In this document: positions 49,379 through 62,000 of the stretch, piece by piece
Layout of the letters: each line of letters starts with the position of its first letter
How positions within the stretch are numbered: the first letter of the stretch is position 1
From: Hetaerina americana
Lineage: Eukaryota > Arthropoda > Insecta > Odonata > Calopterygidae
Length of the DNA stretch: 64,000 nucleotides
NCBI GenBank assembly: GCA_022747635.1
Contig: JAKTNV010000659.1
Location: 1-64,000, forward strand
Direction: 5' to 3'
Program-made: the position numbers and the translations under genes
The notes under the pieces: generated by a model
What the model was told of the DNA's origin: nothing
The model's database searches: none
The model's input: the letters and a program-made list of their open reading frames with translations, nothing else

Positions 49379-52272
49379 CCGCAGTCCCATGATGAGAAAT
49401 TTCGTGATTCAAGCGACTCGTTTTGTTGTTCCCCCGAGGGTTTTTTAAAAAGACTGTTAGTTTTAAATGTAAATTTGTGTTACTCTTTTCATTTCCAAAC
49501 GGCAGTTATTGGGAAAACTTTCGTATTCAAAAGTATTTCTATCAAACATAAAATTTTTCATCCGCAGTACCGGGATAAGAAATTTTGTGATTGAATTGTG
49601 GCGTTTAGTTTTAAACTCAGCGGTTTTTTTGAAGCTTAAAATTCATTGAATGAATATTTGGTCGCCTTTCTTCCTTTCAAAGCACTCGCTATTATAAAAG
49701 TTTCGTTAATATACGTATTTTTTAAACATAATAATTTTCCTCCGCAGTCCCGGGATGAGTAATTTCGCGAATCAATTTTCGTGTAGGTTTTTCTTCCAAG
49801 TGCTTTTTAAAAGGCTCTTCATTCATCAAATGAAAATTTGTTCCTTTCTTTACCTTTCAAAACGGTCGTTTTTGAGAAAATGGTATCATTTATACGTATT
49901 TCTTGCAAGCATAACGTTTTCCAGCCGCAGTCCCGGGATGAGAAATTTCGTGATTCAAGCGACTCCTTTAGTTGTTCCCCCGAGGGTTTGTTAAAAAGAC
50001 TGTTAGTTTTAATTGTAAATTTGTGTGACTCTTTTCATTTCCAAACGGCAGTTATTGGGAAAATTTTCGTATTCATAGGTTTTTCTTCCAAAACAAAATT
50101 TTTCATCCGCAGTACCGGGATGAGAAATTTTGTGATTCAATTCTGGCGTTTAGTTTTTACCTCAGCGGTTTTTTAAAGTTTAAAATTCATTGAATGAATA
50201 TTTTGTCGCCTCTATTCCTTTAAAGGCAGTCGCTGTTATAAAAGTTTCGTTAATATACTTATTTTTTAAACATAATAATTTTCCTCCGCAGTCCCGGGAT
50301 TAAAAATTTCGCGAATCAATTCTTGTCTAAATTTTTCTTCCAAGTGCTTTTTTAAAAGCTTTTCATTCATCAAATGAAAATTTGTTCTTTCTTTACCATT
50401 CAAAACGGTCGTTTTTGAGATAATGGTATCATTTATACGTATTTTTTGCAAGTATTAAGTTTTCCAGCCGCAGTCCCGGGATGAGAAATTTCGTGATTCA
50501 AGCGACTCGTTTAGTTGTTCCCCCGAGGGTTTGTTAAAAAGACTTAGTTTTAATTGTAAATTTGTGTGACTCTTCTCATTTCCAAACGGCAGTTATTGGG
50601 AAAATTTTCGTATTCATACGTTTTTCTTGCAAACAAAATTTTTCATCCGCAGTACCGGGATGAGAAATTTTGTGATTCAATTGTGGCGTTTAGTTTTTAC
50701 CTCAGCGGTTTTTTAAAGCTTAAAATTCATTGAATGAATATTTTGTCGCCTCTCTTCCTTTAAAGGCAGTCGCTGTTATAAAAGTTTCGTTAACATACTT
50801 ATTTTTTAAACATAATAATTTTCCTCCACAGTCCCGGGATGAAAAATTTCGCGAATCAATTCTTGTCTAAATTTTTCTTCCAAGTGCTTTTTTAAAAGCT
50901 TTTCATTCATCAAATAAAAATTTGTTCTTTCTTTACCATTCAAAACGGTCGTTTTTGAGAAAATGGTATCATTAAACGTATTTTTGAAAGCATAAAGTTT
51001 TCCAGCCGCAGTCCCGGGATGAGAAATTTCGTGATTCAAGCGACTCGTTTTGTTGTTCCGCCGAGGGTTTTTTAAAAAGACTGTTAGTTTTAATTGTAAA
51101 TTTGTGTTACTCTTTTCATTTTCAAACGGCAGTTATTGGGAAAATTTCGTATTCAAAAGTATATCTATCAAACATAAAATTTTTCATCCGCAGTACCGGG
51201 ATGAGAAATTTTGTGATTGAATTGTGGCGTTTAGTTTTAACCTCAGCGGTTTTTTTGAAGCTTAAAATTCATTGAATGAATATTTGGTCGCCTTTCTTCC
51301 TTTCAAAGCACTCGCTATTATAAAAGTTTCGTTAATATACGTATTTTTTAAACATAATAATTTTCCTCCGCAGTCCCGGGATGAGTAATTTCGCGAATCA
51401 ATTTTCGTGTAAGTTTTTCTTCCAAGTGCTTTTTTAAAGGCTCTTCATTCATCAAATGAAAATTTGTTCTTTCTTTACCTTTCCAAACGGTCGTTTTTGA
51501 GAAAATGGTATCATTTATACGTATTTCTTGCAAGCATAACGTTTTCCAGCCGCAGTCCCAGGATGAGAAATTTCGTGATTCAAGCGACTCGTTTAGTTAT
51601 TCCCCCGAGGGTTTTTTTGGAAGCCTGTTATTTTAATTGTAAATTTGTTTGACTCTTTTCATTTCCAAACGGCAGTTATTCAGAAAATTTTCGTATTCAA
51701 ACTTATTTCTTGCAAACAAAATTTTTAATCCGCAGTACAGGGATGAGAAATTTTGTGATTCAATTGTGGCGTTTAGTTTTACCTCAGCGGTTTTTTAAAG
51801 CTTAAAATTCATTGAATGAATATTTTGTTGCCTCTCTTCCTTTAAAGGCAGTCGCTGTTATAAAAGTTTCGTTAATATACTTATTTTTTAAACATAATAA
51901 TTTTCCTCCGCAGTCCCGGGATGAAAAATTTCGCGAATCAATTCTTGTCTAAATTTTTCTTCGAAGTGCTTTTATGAAAGCTTTTCATTCATCAAATGAA
52001 AATTTTTTCTCTCTATACCATTCAAAACGGTCGTTTTTGAGAAAATGGTATCATTTATACGTATTTTTTGCAAGCATAAAGTTTTCCAGCCGCAGTCCCG
52101 GGATGAGAAATTTCGTGATTCAAGCGACTCTTTTAGTTGTCCCCCCGAGGGTTTTTTATAAAGACTGTTAGTTTTAATTGTAAATTTGTGTTACTCTTTT
52201 CATTTCCAAACGGCAGTTATTGGGAAAACTTTCGTATTCAAAGGTATTTCTTGCAAACATAAAATTTTTCAT
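48478..52272 (+). repeat. 7-trimer tandem duplication, copy 1 (3,795 bp)
   Basis: This runs from unit 90B, with the marker TACCGTGATGAG, to the end of unit 97A. It contains the series d-a-b-e-c-g-h. It also corresponds to 2,409-6,210 at the window start. Confidence 0.9.
49379..50142 (+). repeat. 4-trimer higher-order repeat, partial copy 3 (a and start of b)
   Basis: Unit 92 and the start of unit 93 continue the 2,172-bp period. The match breaks at AATTCTGGCG, where copies 1 and 2 read AATTGTGGCG. After this the series becomes a-b-e-c. Confidence 0.8.
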
Positions 52273-55200
52273 CCGCAGTACCGTGATGAGAAATTTTGTG
52301 ATTGAATTGTGGCGTTTAGTTTTAACCTCAGCGGTTTTTTTGAAGCTTAAAATTCATTGAATGAATATTTGGTCGCCTTTCTTCCTTTCAAAGCACTCGC
52401 TATTATTAAAATTTCGTTAATATACGTATTTTTTAAACATAATAATTTTCCTCCGCAGTCCCGGGATGAGTAATTTCGCGAATCAATTTTCGTGTAAGTT
52501 TTTCTTCCAAGTGCTTTTTTAAAGGCTCTTCATTCATCAAATGAAAATTTGTTCCTTTCTTTACCTTTCCAAACGGTCGTTTTTGAGAAAATGGTATCAT
52601 TTATACGAATTTCTTGCAAGCATAACGTTTTCCAGCCGCAGTCCCGGGATGAGAAATTTCGTGATTCAAGCGACTCGTTTTGTTGTTCCCCCGAGGGTTT
52701 TTTTGAAAGCCTATTAGTTTTAACTGTAAATTTGTGTGACTCTTTTCACTTCCAAACGGCAGTTATTGAGAAAATTTTCGTATTCATACGTATTTCTTGC
52801 AAACGAAATTTTCATCCGCAGTACCGGGATGAGAAATTTTGTGATTCAATTGTGGCGTTTAGTTTTTACCTCAGCGGTTTTTTAAAGCTTAAAATTCATT
52901 GAATGAATATTTGGTCGCCTCTCTTCCTTTAAGGGCAGTCGCTGATATGAAAGTTTCGTTTATATACTTATTTTTTAAACGTAATAATTTTCCTCCGCAG
53001 TCTCGGGATGAAAAATATCGCGAATCAATTTTCGTGTTTTTCTTCCAAGTGCTTTTTTAAAAGCTTTTCATTCATCAAATGAAAATTTGGTCTTTCTTTA
53101 CCATTCAAAACCCCCCCTTTTTCAGAAAATGGTATCATTTATACGTATTTTTTGAAAGCATAAAGTTTTCCAGCCGCAGTCCCATGATGAGAAATTTCGT
53201 GATTCAAGCGACTCGTTTTGTTGTTCCCCCGAGGGTTTTTTAAAAAGACTGTTAGTTTTAAATGTAAATTTGTGTTACTCTTTTCATTTCCAAACGGCAG
53301 TTATTGGGAAAACTTTCGTATTCAAAAGTATTTCTATCAAACATAAAATTTTTCATCCGCAGTACCGGGATAAGAAATTTTGTGATTGAATTGTGGCGTT
53401 TAGTTTTAAACTCAGCGGTTTTTTTGAAGCTTAAAATTCATTGAATGAATATTTGGTCGCCTTTCTTCCTTTCAAAGCACTCGCTATTATAAAAGTTTCG
53501 TTAATATACGTATTTTTTAAACATAATAATTTTCCTCCGCAGTCCCGGGATGAGTAATTTCGCGAATCAATTTTCGTGTAGGTTTTTCTTCCAAGTGCTT
53601 TTTAAAAGGCTCTTCATTCATCAAATGAAAATTTGTTCCTTTCTTTACCTTTCAAAACGGTCGTTTTTGAGAAAATGGTATCATTTATACGTATTTCTTG
53701 CAAGCATAACGTTTTCCAGCCGCAGTCCCGGGATGAGAAATTTCGTGATTCAAGCGACTCCTTTAGTTGTTCCCCCGAGGGTTTGTTAAAAAGACTGTTA
53801 GTTTTAATTGTAAATTTGTGTGACTCTTTTCATTTCCAAACGGCAGTTATTGGGAAAATTTTCGTATTCATAGGTTTTTCTTCCAAAACAAAATTTTTCA
53901 TCCGCAGTACCGGGATGAGAAATTTTGTGATTCAATTCTGGCGTTTAGTTTTTACCTCAGCGGTTTTTTAAAGTTTAAAATTCATTGAATGAATATTTTG
54001 TCGCCTCTATTCCTTTAAAGGCAGTCGCTGTTATAAAAGTTTCGTTAATATACTTATTTTTTAAACATAATAATTTTCCTCCGCAGTCCCGGGATTAAAA
54101 ATTTCGCGAATCAATTCTTGTCTAAATTTTTCTTCCAAGTGCTTTTTTAAAAGCTTTTCATTCATCAAATGAAAATTTGTTCTTTCTTTACCATTCAAAA
54201 CGGTCGTTTTTGAGATAATGGTATCATTTATACGTATTTTTTGCAAATATTAAGTTTTCCAGCCGCAGTCCCGGGATGAGAAATTTCGTGATTCAAGCGA
54301 CTCGTTTAGTTGTTCCCCCGAGGGTTTGTTAAAAAGACTTAGTTTTAATTGTAAATTTGTGTGACTCTTCTCATTTCCAAACGGCAGTTATTGGGAAAAT
54401 TTTCGTATTCATACGTTTTTCTTGCAAACAAAATTTTTCATCCGCAGTACCGGGATGAGAAATTTTGTGATTCAATTGTGGCGTTTAGTTTTTACCTCAG
54501 CGGTTTTTTAAAGCTTAAAATTCATTGAATGAATATTTTGTCGCCTCTCTTCCTTTAAAGGCAGTCGCTGTTATAAAAGTTTCGTTAACATACTTATTTT
54601 TTAAACATAATAATTTTCCTCCACAGTCCCGGGATGAAAAATTTCGCGAATCAATTCTTGTCTAAATTTTTCTTCCAAGTGCTTTTTTAAAAGCTTTTCA
54701 TTCATCAAATAAAAATTTGTTCTTTCTTTACCATTCAAAACGGTCGTTTTTGAGAAAATGGTATCATTAAACGTATTTTTTGAAAGCATAAAGTTTTCCA
54801 GCCGCAGTCCCGGGATGAGAAATTTCGTGATTCAAGCGACTCGTTTTGTTGTTCCGCCGAGGGTTTTTTAAAAAGACTGTTAGTTTTAATTGTAAATTTG
54901 TGTTACTCTTTTCATTTTCAAACGGCAGTTATTGGGAAAATTTCGTATTCAAAAGTATATCTATCAAACATAAAATTTTTCATCCGCAGTACCGGGATGA
55001 GAAATTTTGTGATTGAATTGTGGCGTTTAGTTTTAACCTCAGCGGTTTTTTTGAAGCTTAAAATTCATTGAATGAATATTTGGTCGCCTTTCTTCCTTTC
55101 AAAGCACTCGCTATTATAAAAGTTTCGTTAATATACGTATTTTTTAAACATAATAATTTTCCTCCGCAGTCCCGGGATGAGTAATTTCGCGAATCAATTT

Positions 55201-56068
55201 TCGTGTAAGTTTTTCTTCCAAGTGCTTTTTTAAAGGCTCTTCATTCATCAAATGAAAATTTGTTCTTTCTTTACCTTTCCAAACGGTCGTTTTTGAGAAA
55301 ATGGTATCATTTATACGTATTTCTTGCAAGCATAACGTTTTCCAGCCGCAGTCCCAGGATGAGAAATTTCGTGATTCAAGCGACTCGTTTAGTTATTCCC
55401 CCGAGGGTTTTTTTGGAAGCCTGTTATTTTAATTGTAAATTTGTTTGACTCTTTTCATTTCCAAACGGCAGTTATTCAGAAAATTTTCGTATTCAAACTT
55501 ATTTCTTGCAAACAAAATTTTTAATCCGCAGTACAGGGATGAGAAATTTTGTGATTCAATTGTGGCGTTTAGTTTTACCTCAGCGGTTTTTTAAAGCTTA
55601 AAATTCATTGAATGAATATTTTGTTGCCTCTCTTCCTTTAAAGGCAGTCGCTGTTATAAAAGTTTCGTTAATATACTTATTTTTTAAACATAATAATTTT
55701 CCTCCGCAGTCCCGGGATGAAAAATTTCGCGAATCAATTCTTGTCTAAATTTTTCTTCGAAGTGCTTTTATGAAAGCTTTTCATTCATCAAATGAAAATT
55801 TTTTCTCTCTATACCATTCAAAACGGTCGTTTTTGAGAAAATGGTATCATTTATACGTATTTTTTGCAAGCATAAAGTTTTCCAGCCGCAGTCCCGGGAT
55901 GAGAAATTTCGTGATTCAAGCGACTCTTTTAGTTGTCCCCCCGAGGGTTTTTTATAAAGACTGTTAGTTTTAATTGTAAATTTGTGTTACTCTTTTCATT
56001 TCCAAACGGCAGTTATTGGGAAAACTTTCGTATTCAAAGGTATTTCTTGCAAACATAAAATTTTTCAT
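52273..56068 (+). repeat. 7-trimer tandem duplication, copy 2 (3,796 bp)
   Basis: Direct repeat of 48,478-52,272. Unit 97 is the junction trimer: its A monomer has the h marker (TTGTCCCCCCGAGGG) while its B monomer has the TACCGTGATGAG marker that elsewhere follows c. The copy ends where B changes to TAACGGGATGAG. Confidence 0.9.
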
Positions 56069-59000
56069 CCGCAGTAACGGGATGAGAAATTTTGTGATTG
56101 AATTGTGGCGTTTAGTTTTTACCTCAGCGGTTTTTTAAATCTTAAAATTCATTGAATGAATATTTGGTTCCCTCCCTTCCTTTCAAAGCAGTCGCTGTTA
56201 TAAAATTTTCATTAATATACGTACTTTTTAAACATAATAATTTTCCTCCGCAGTCCCGGGATGAGAAATTTCGTGAATCAATTTTCGTGTAAGTTTTTCT
56301 TCCAAGTATTTTTCAAAAAGCTTTTCATTCATCAAATGAAAATTTGTTCTTTCTTTACCATTCAAAACGGTCGTTTTTGAGAAAATGGTATCATTTATAC
56401 GTATTTCTTGCAAGCATAACGTTTTCCAGCCGCATTCCCGGGATGAGAAATTTCGTGATTCAAGCGACTCGTTTTGTTGTTCCCCCGAGGGTTTTTTTGA
56501 AAGCCTATTAGTTTTAACTGTAAATTTGTGTGACTCTTTTCACTTCCAAACGGCAGTTATTGAGAAAATTTTCGTATTCATACGTATTTCTTGCAAACAA
56601 AATTTTCATCCGCAGTACCGGGATGAGAAATTTTGTGATTCAATTGTGGCGTTTAGTTTTTACCTCAGCGGTTTTTTAAAGCTTAAAATTCATTGAATGA
56701 ATATTTTGTCGCCTCTCTTCCTTTAAAGGCAGTCGCTGTTATAAAAGTTTCGTTAATATACTTATTTTTTAAACATAATAATTTTCCTCCGCAGTCCCGG
56801 GATGAAAAATTTCGCGAATCAATTTTCGTGTTTTTCTTCCATGTGCTTTTTTAAAAGCTTTTCATTCATCAAATGAAAATTTGGTCTTTCTTTACCATTC
56901 AAAACGCACGTTTTTGAGAAAATGGTATCCTTTATACGTATTTTATGAAAGCATAAAGTTTTCCAGCCGCAGTCCCATGATGAGAAATTTCGTGATTCAA
57001 GCGACTCGTTTTGTTGTTCCCCCGAGGGTTTTTTAAAAAGACTGTTAGTTTTAATTGTAAATTTGTGTTACTCTTTTCATTTCCAAACGGCAGTTATTGG
57101 GAAAACTTTCGTATTCAAAAGTATTTCTATCAAACATAAAATTTTTCATCCGCAGTACCGGGATGAGAAATTTTGTGATTGAATTTTTGGCGTTTAGTTT
57201 TATACTCAGCGGTTTTTTTGAAGCTTAAAATTCATTGAATGAATATTTGGTCGCCTTTCTTCCTTTCAAAGCACTCGCTATTATAAAAGTTTCGTTAATA
57301 TACATATTTTTTAAACATAATAATTTTCCTCCGCAGTCCCGGGATGAGTAATTTCGCGAATCAATTTTCGTGTAGGTTTTTCTTCCAAGTGCTTTTTAAA
57401 AGGCTCTTCATTCATCAAATGAAAATTTGTTCTTTCTTTACCTTTCAAAACGGTCGTTTTTGAGAAAATGGTATCATTTATACGTATTTCTTGCAAGCAT
57501 AACGTTTTCCAGCAGCAGTCCCGGGATGAGAAATTTCGTGATTCAAGCGACTCGTTTAGTTGTTCCCCCGAGGGTTTTTTTGGAAGCCTGTTAGTTTTAT
57601 TTGTAAATTTGTGTTACTCTTTTCATTTCCAAACGGCAGTTATTGGGAAAACTTTCGTATTCAAAAGTATTTCTATCAAACACAAAATTTTTCATCCGCA
57701 GTACCGGGATGAGAAATTTTGTGATTGAATTGTGGCGTTTAGTTTTACCTTAGCGGTTTTTTTGAAGCTTAAAATTCATTGAATGAATATTTGGTCGCCT
57801 TTCTTCCTTTCAAAGCACTCGCTATTATAAAAGTTTCGTTAATATACGTATTTTTTAAACATATTAATTTTCCTCCGCAGTCCCGGGATTAAAAATTTCG
57901 CGAATCAATTCTTGTCTAAATTTTTCTTCCAAGTGCTTTTTTAAAAGCTTTTCATTCATCAAATGAAAATTTTTTCTTTCTTTACCATTCAAAACGGTCG
58001 TTTTTGAGATAATTGTATCATTTTTACGTATTTTTTGCAAGCATAAAACTTTCCAGCCGCAGTCCCTGGATGAGAAATTTCGTGATTCAAGCGACTCGTT
58101 TAGTTGTTCCCCCGAGGGTTTTTTAAAAAGACTGTTAGTTTTAATTGTAAATTTGTGACTCTTTTAATTTCCAAACGGCAGTTATTGGGAAAATTTTCGT
58201 ATTTATACGTTTTTCTTGCAAACAAAATTTTTCATCCGCAGTACCGGGTTGAGAAATTTTGTGAATTAATTGTGGCGTTTAGTTTTTACCTCAGCGGTTT
58301 TTTAAATCTTAAAATTCATTGAATGAATATTTGGTTGCCTCCCTTCCTTTCAAAGCAGTCGCTGTAATAAAAGTTTCGTTAATATACGTACTTTTTAAAC
58401 ATAATAATTTTCCTCCGCAGTCCCGGGATGAGAAATTTCGTGAATCAATTTTCGTGTAAGTTTTTCTTCCAAGTATTTTTCTAAAAGCTTTTCATTCATC
58501 AAATGAAAATTTGGTCTTTCTTTACCATTCAAAACGCACGTTTTTGAGAAAATGGTATCATTTATACGTATTTCTTGCAAGCATAATATTTTCCAGCCGC
58601 AGTCCCGGGATGAGAAATTTCTTGATTCAAGCGACTCGTTTCGTTGTTCCCCCGAAGGTTTTTTTGAAAGCCTATTAGTTTTAACTGTAAATTTGTGTGA
58701 CTCTTTTCATTTCCCAACGGCAGTTATTAGGAAAATTTTCGTATTCAAAAGTATTTCTATCAAACATAAAATTTTTCATCCGCAGTACCGGGATGAGAAA
58801 TTTTGTGATTGAATTGTGGCGTTTAGTTTTAACCTCAGCGGTTTTTTTGAAGCTTAAAATTCATTGAATGAATATTTGGTCGCCTTTCTTCCTTTCAAAG
58901 CACTCGCTATTATAAAAGTTTCGTTAATATACGTATTTTTTAAACATAATAATTTTCCTCCGCAGTCCCGGGATGAGTAATTTCGCGAATCAATTTTCGT

Positions 59001-62000
59001 GTAAGTTTTTCTTCCAAGTGCTTTTTTAAAGGCTCTTCATTCATCAAATGAAAATTTGTTCCTTTCTTTACCTTTCAAAACGGTCGTTTTTGAGAAAATG
59101 GTATCATTTATACGTATTTCTTGCAAGCATAACGTTTTCCAGCCGCAGTCCCGGGATGAGAAATTTCGTGATTCAAGCGACTCGTTTAGTTGTTCCCCCG
59201 AGGGTTTTTTATAAAGACTGTTAGTTTTAATTGTAAATTTGTGTTACTCTTTTCATTTCCAAACGGCAGTTATTTGGAAAACTTTCGTATTCAAAGGTAT
59301 TTCTTGCAAACATAAAATTTTTCATCCGCAGTAACGGGATGAGAAATTTTGTGATTGAATTGTGGCGTTTAGTTTTTACCTCAGCGGTTTTTTAAATCTT
59401 AAAATTCATTGAATGAATATTTGGTTGCCTCCCTTCCTTTCAAAGCAGTCGCTGTTATAAAAGTTTCGTTAATATACGTACTTTTTAAACATAATAATTT
59501 TCCTCCGCAGTCCCGGGATGAGAAATTTCGTGAATCAATTTTCGTGTATGTTTTTCTTCCAAGTATTTTTCTAAAAGCTTTTCATTCATCAAATGAAAAT
59601 TTGTTCTTTCTTTACCATTCAAAACGGTCGTTTTTGAGAAAATGGTATCATTTATACGTATTTCTTGCAAGCATTACGTTTTCCAGCCGCAGTCCCGGGA
59701 TGAGAAATTTCGTGATTCAAGCGACTCGTTTCGTTGTTCCCCCGAGGGTTTTTTTGAAAGCCTATTAGTTTTAACTGTAAATTTGTGTGACTCTTTTCAC
59801 TTCCAAACGGCAGTTATTGAGAAAATTTTCGTATTCATACGTATTTCTTGCAAACAAAATTTTCATCCCCAGTACCGGGATGAGAAATTTTGTGATTCAA
59901 TTGTGGCGTTTAGTTTTTACCTCAGCGGTTTTTTAAAGCTTAAAATTCATTGAATGAATATTTGGTCGCCTCTCTTCCTTTAAGGGCAGTCGCTGATATG
60001 AAAGTTTCGTTTATATACTTATTTTTTAAACATAATAATTTTCCTCCGCAGTCTCGGGATGAAAAATATCGCGAATCAATTTTCGTGTTTTTCTTCCAAG
60101 TGCTTTTTTAAAAGCTTTTCATTCATCAAATGAAAATTTGGTCTTTCTTTACCATTCAAAACGCACGTTTTTGAGAAAATGGTATCATTTATACGTATTT
60201 CTTGCAAGCATAACGTTTTCCAGCCGCAGTCCCGGGATGAGAAATTTCGTGATTCAAGCGACTCGTTTTGTTGTTCCTCCGAGGGTTTTTTAAAAAGACT
60301 GTTAGTTTTAATTGTAAATTTGTGTTACTCTTTTCATTTCCAAACGGCAGTTATTGGGAAAACTTTCGTATTCAAAAGTATTTCTATCAAACATAAAATT
60401 TTTCATCCGCAGTACCGGGATGAGAAATTTTGTGATTGAATTGTGGCGTTTAGTTTTAAACTCAGCGGTTTTTTTGAAGCTTAAAATTCATTGAATGAAT
60501 ATTTGGTCGCCTTTCTTCCTTTCAAAGCACTCGCTATTTTAAAAGTTTCGTTAATATACGTATTTTTTAAACATAATAATTTTCCTCCGCAGTCCCGGGA
60601 TGAGTAATTTCGCGAATCAATTTTCGTGTAGGTTTTTCTTCCAAGTGCTTTTTAAAAGGCTCTTCATTCATCAAATGAAAATTTGTTCCTTTCTTTACCT
60701 TTCAAAACGGTCGTTTTTGAGAAAATGGTATCATTTATACGTATTTCTTGCTAGCATAACGTTTTCCAGCCGCAGTCCCGGGATGAGAAATTTCGTGATC
60801 CAAGCGACTCGTTTAGTTGTTCTCCCGAGGGTTTTTTTGGAAGCCTGTTAGTTTTAACTGTAAATTTGTGTGACTCTTTTCATTTCCCAACGGCAGTTAT
60901 TGGGAAAATTTTCGTATTCATACGTTTTTCTTGCAAACAAAATTTTTCATCCGCAGTACCGGGATGAGAAATTTTGTGATTCAATTGTGGCGTTTAGTTT
61001 TTACCTCAGCGGTTTTTTAAAGTTTTAAATTCATTGAATGAATATTTTGTCGCCTCTCTTCCTTTTAAGACAGTCGCTGTTATAAAAGTTTCGTTAATAT
61101 ACTTATTTTTTAAACATAATAAGTTTCCTCCGCAGTCCCGGGATGAAAAATTTCGCGAATCAATTCTTGTCTAAATTTTTCTTCGAAGTGCTTTTTTAAA
61201 AGCTTTTCATTCATCAAATGAAAATTTGTTCTTTCTTTACCATTCAAAACGGTCGTTTTTGAGATAATGGTATCATTTTTACGTATTTTTTGCAAGCATT
61301 AAGTTTTCCAGCCGCAGTCCCGGGATGAGAAATTTCGTGATTCAAGCGACTCGTTTAGTTGTTCCCCCGAGGGTTTTTTAAAAAGACTGTTAGTTTTAAT
61401 TGTAAATTTGTGTGACTCTTTTCATTTCCAAACGGCAGTTATTGGGAAAATTTTCGTATTCATACGTTTTTCTTGCAAACAAAATTTTTCATCCGCAGTA
61501 TCGGGATGAGAAATTTTGTGATTCAATTGTGGCGTTTAGTTTTTACCTCAGCGGTTTTTTAAAGCTAAAAATTCATTGAATGAATATTTTGTCGCCTCTC
61601 TTCCTTTAAAGGCAGTCGCTGTTATAAAAGTTTCGTTAATATACTTATTTTTTAAACATAATAATTTTCCTCCGCAGTCCCGGAATGAAAAATTTCGCGA
61701 ATCAATTCTTGTCTAAATTTTTCTTCCAAGTGCTTTTTTAAAAGCTTTTCATTCATCAAATAAAAATTTGTTCTTTTTTACCATTCAAAACGGTCGTTTT
61801 TGAGAAAATGTAATCATTAAACGTATTTTTTGAAAGCATTAAGTTTTCCAGCCGCAGTCCCGGGATGAGAAATTTCGTGATTCAAGCGACTCGTTTTGTT
61901 GTTCCCCCGAGGGTTTTTTAAAAAGACTGTTAGTTTTAATTGTAAATTTGTGTTACTCTTTTCATTTCCAAACGGCAGTTATTGGGAAAACTTTCGTATT

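Noticed and set aside
52549..52902. Plus-strand open frames of 80-119 codons recurring through the array, for example 117 codons here, as possible small proteins
   Set aside because: The frames span the end of C, all of A and the start of B and recur only with the satellite. Allelic changes, a two-base deletion (GACTGTTAG to GACTTAG), and early stops break them in many trimers. Start positions differ, no ribosome-binding or promoter context is evident, and the translation is a low-complexity F/S/K-rich string with no recognisable domain.
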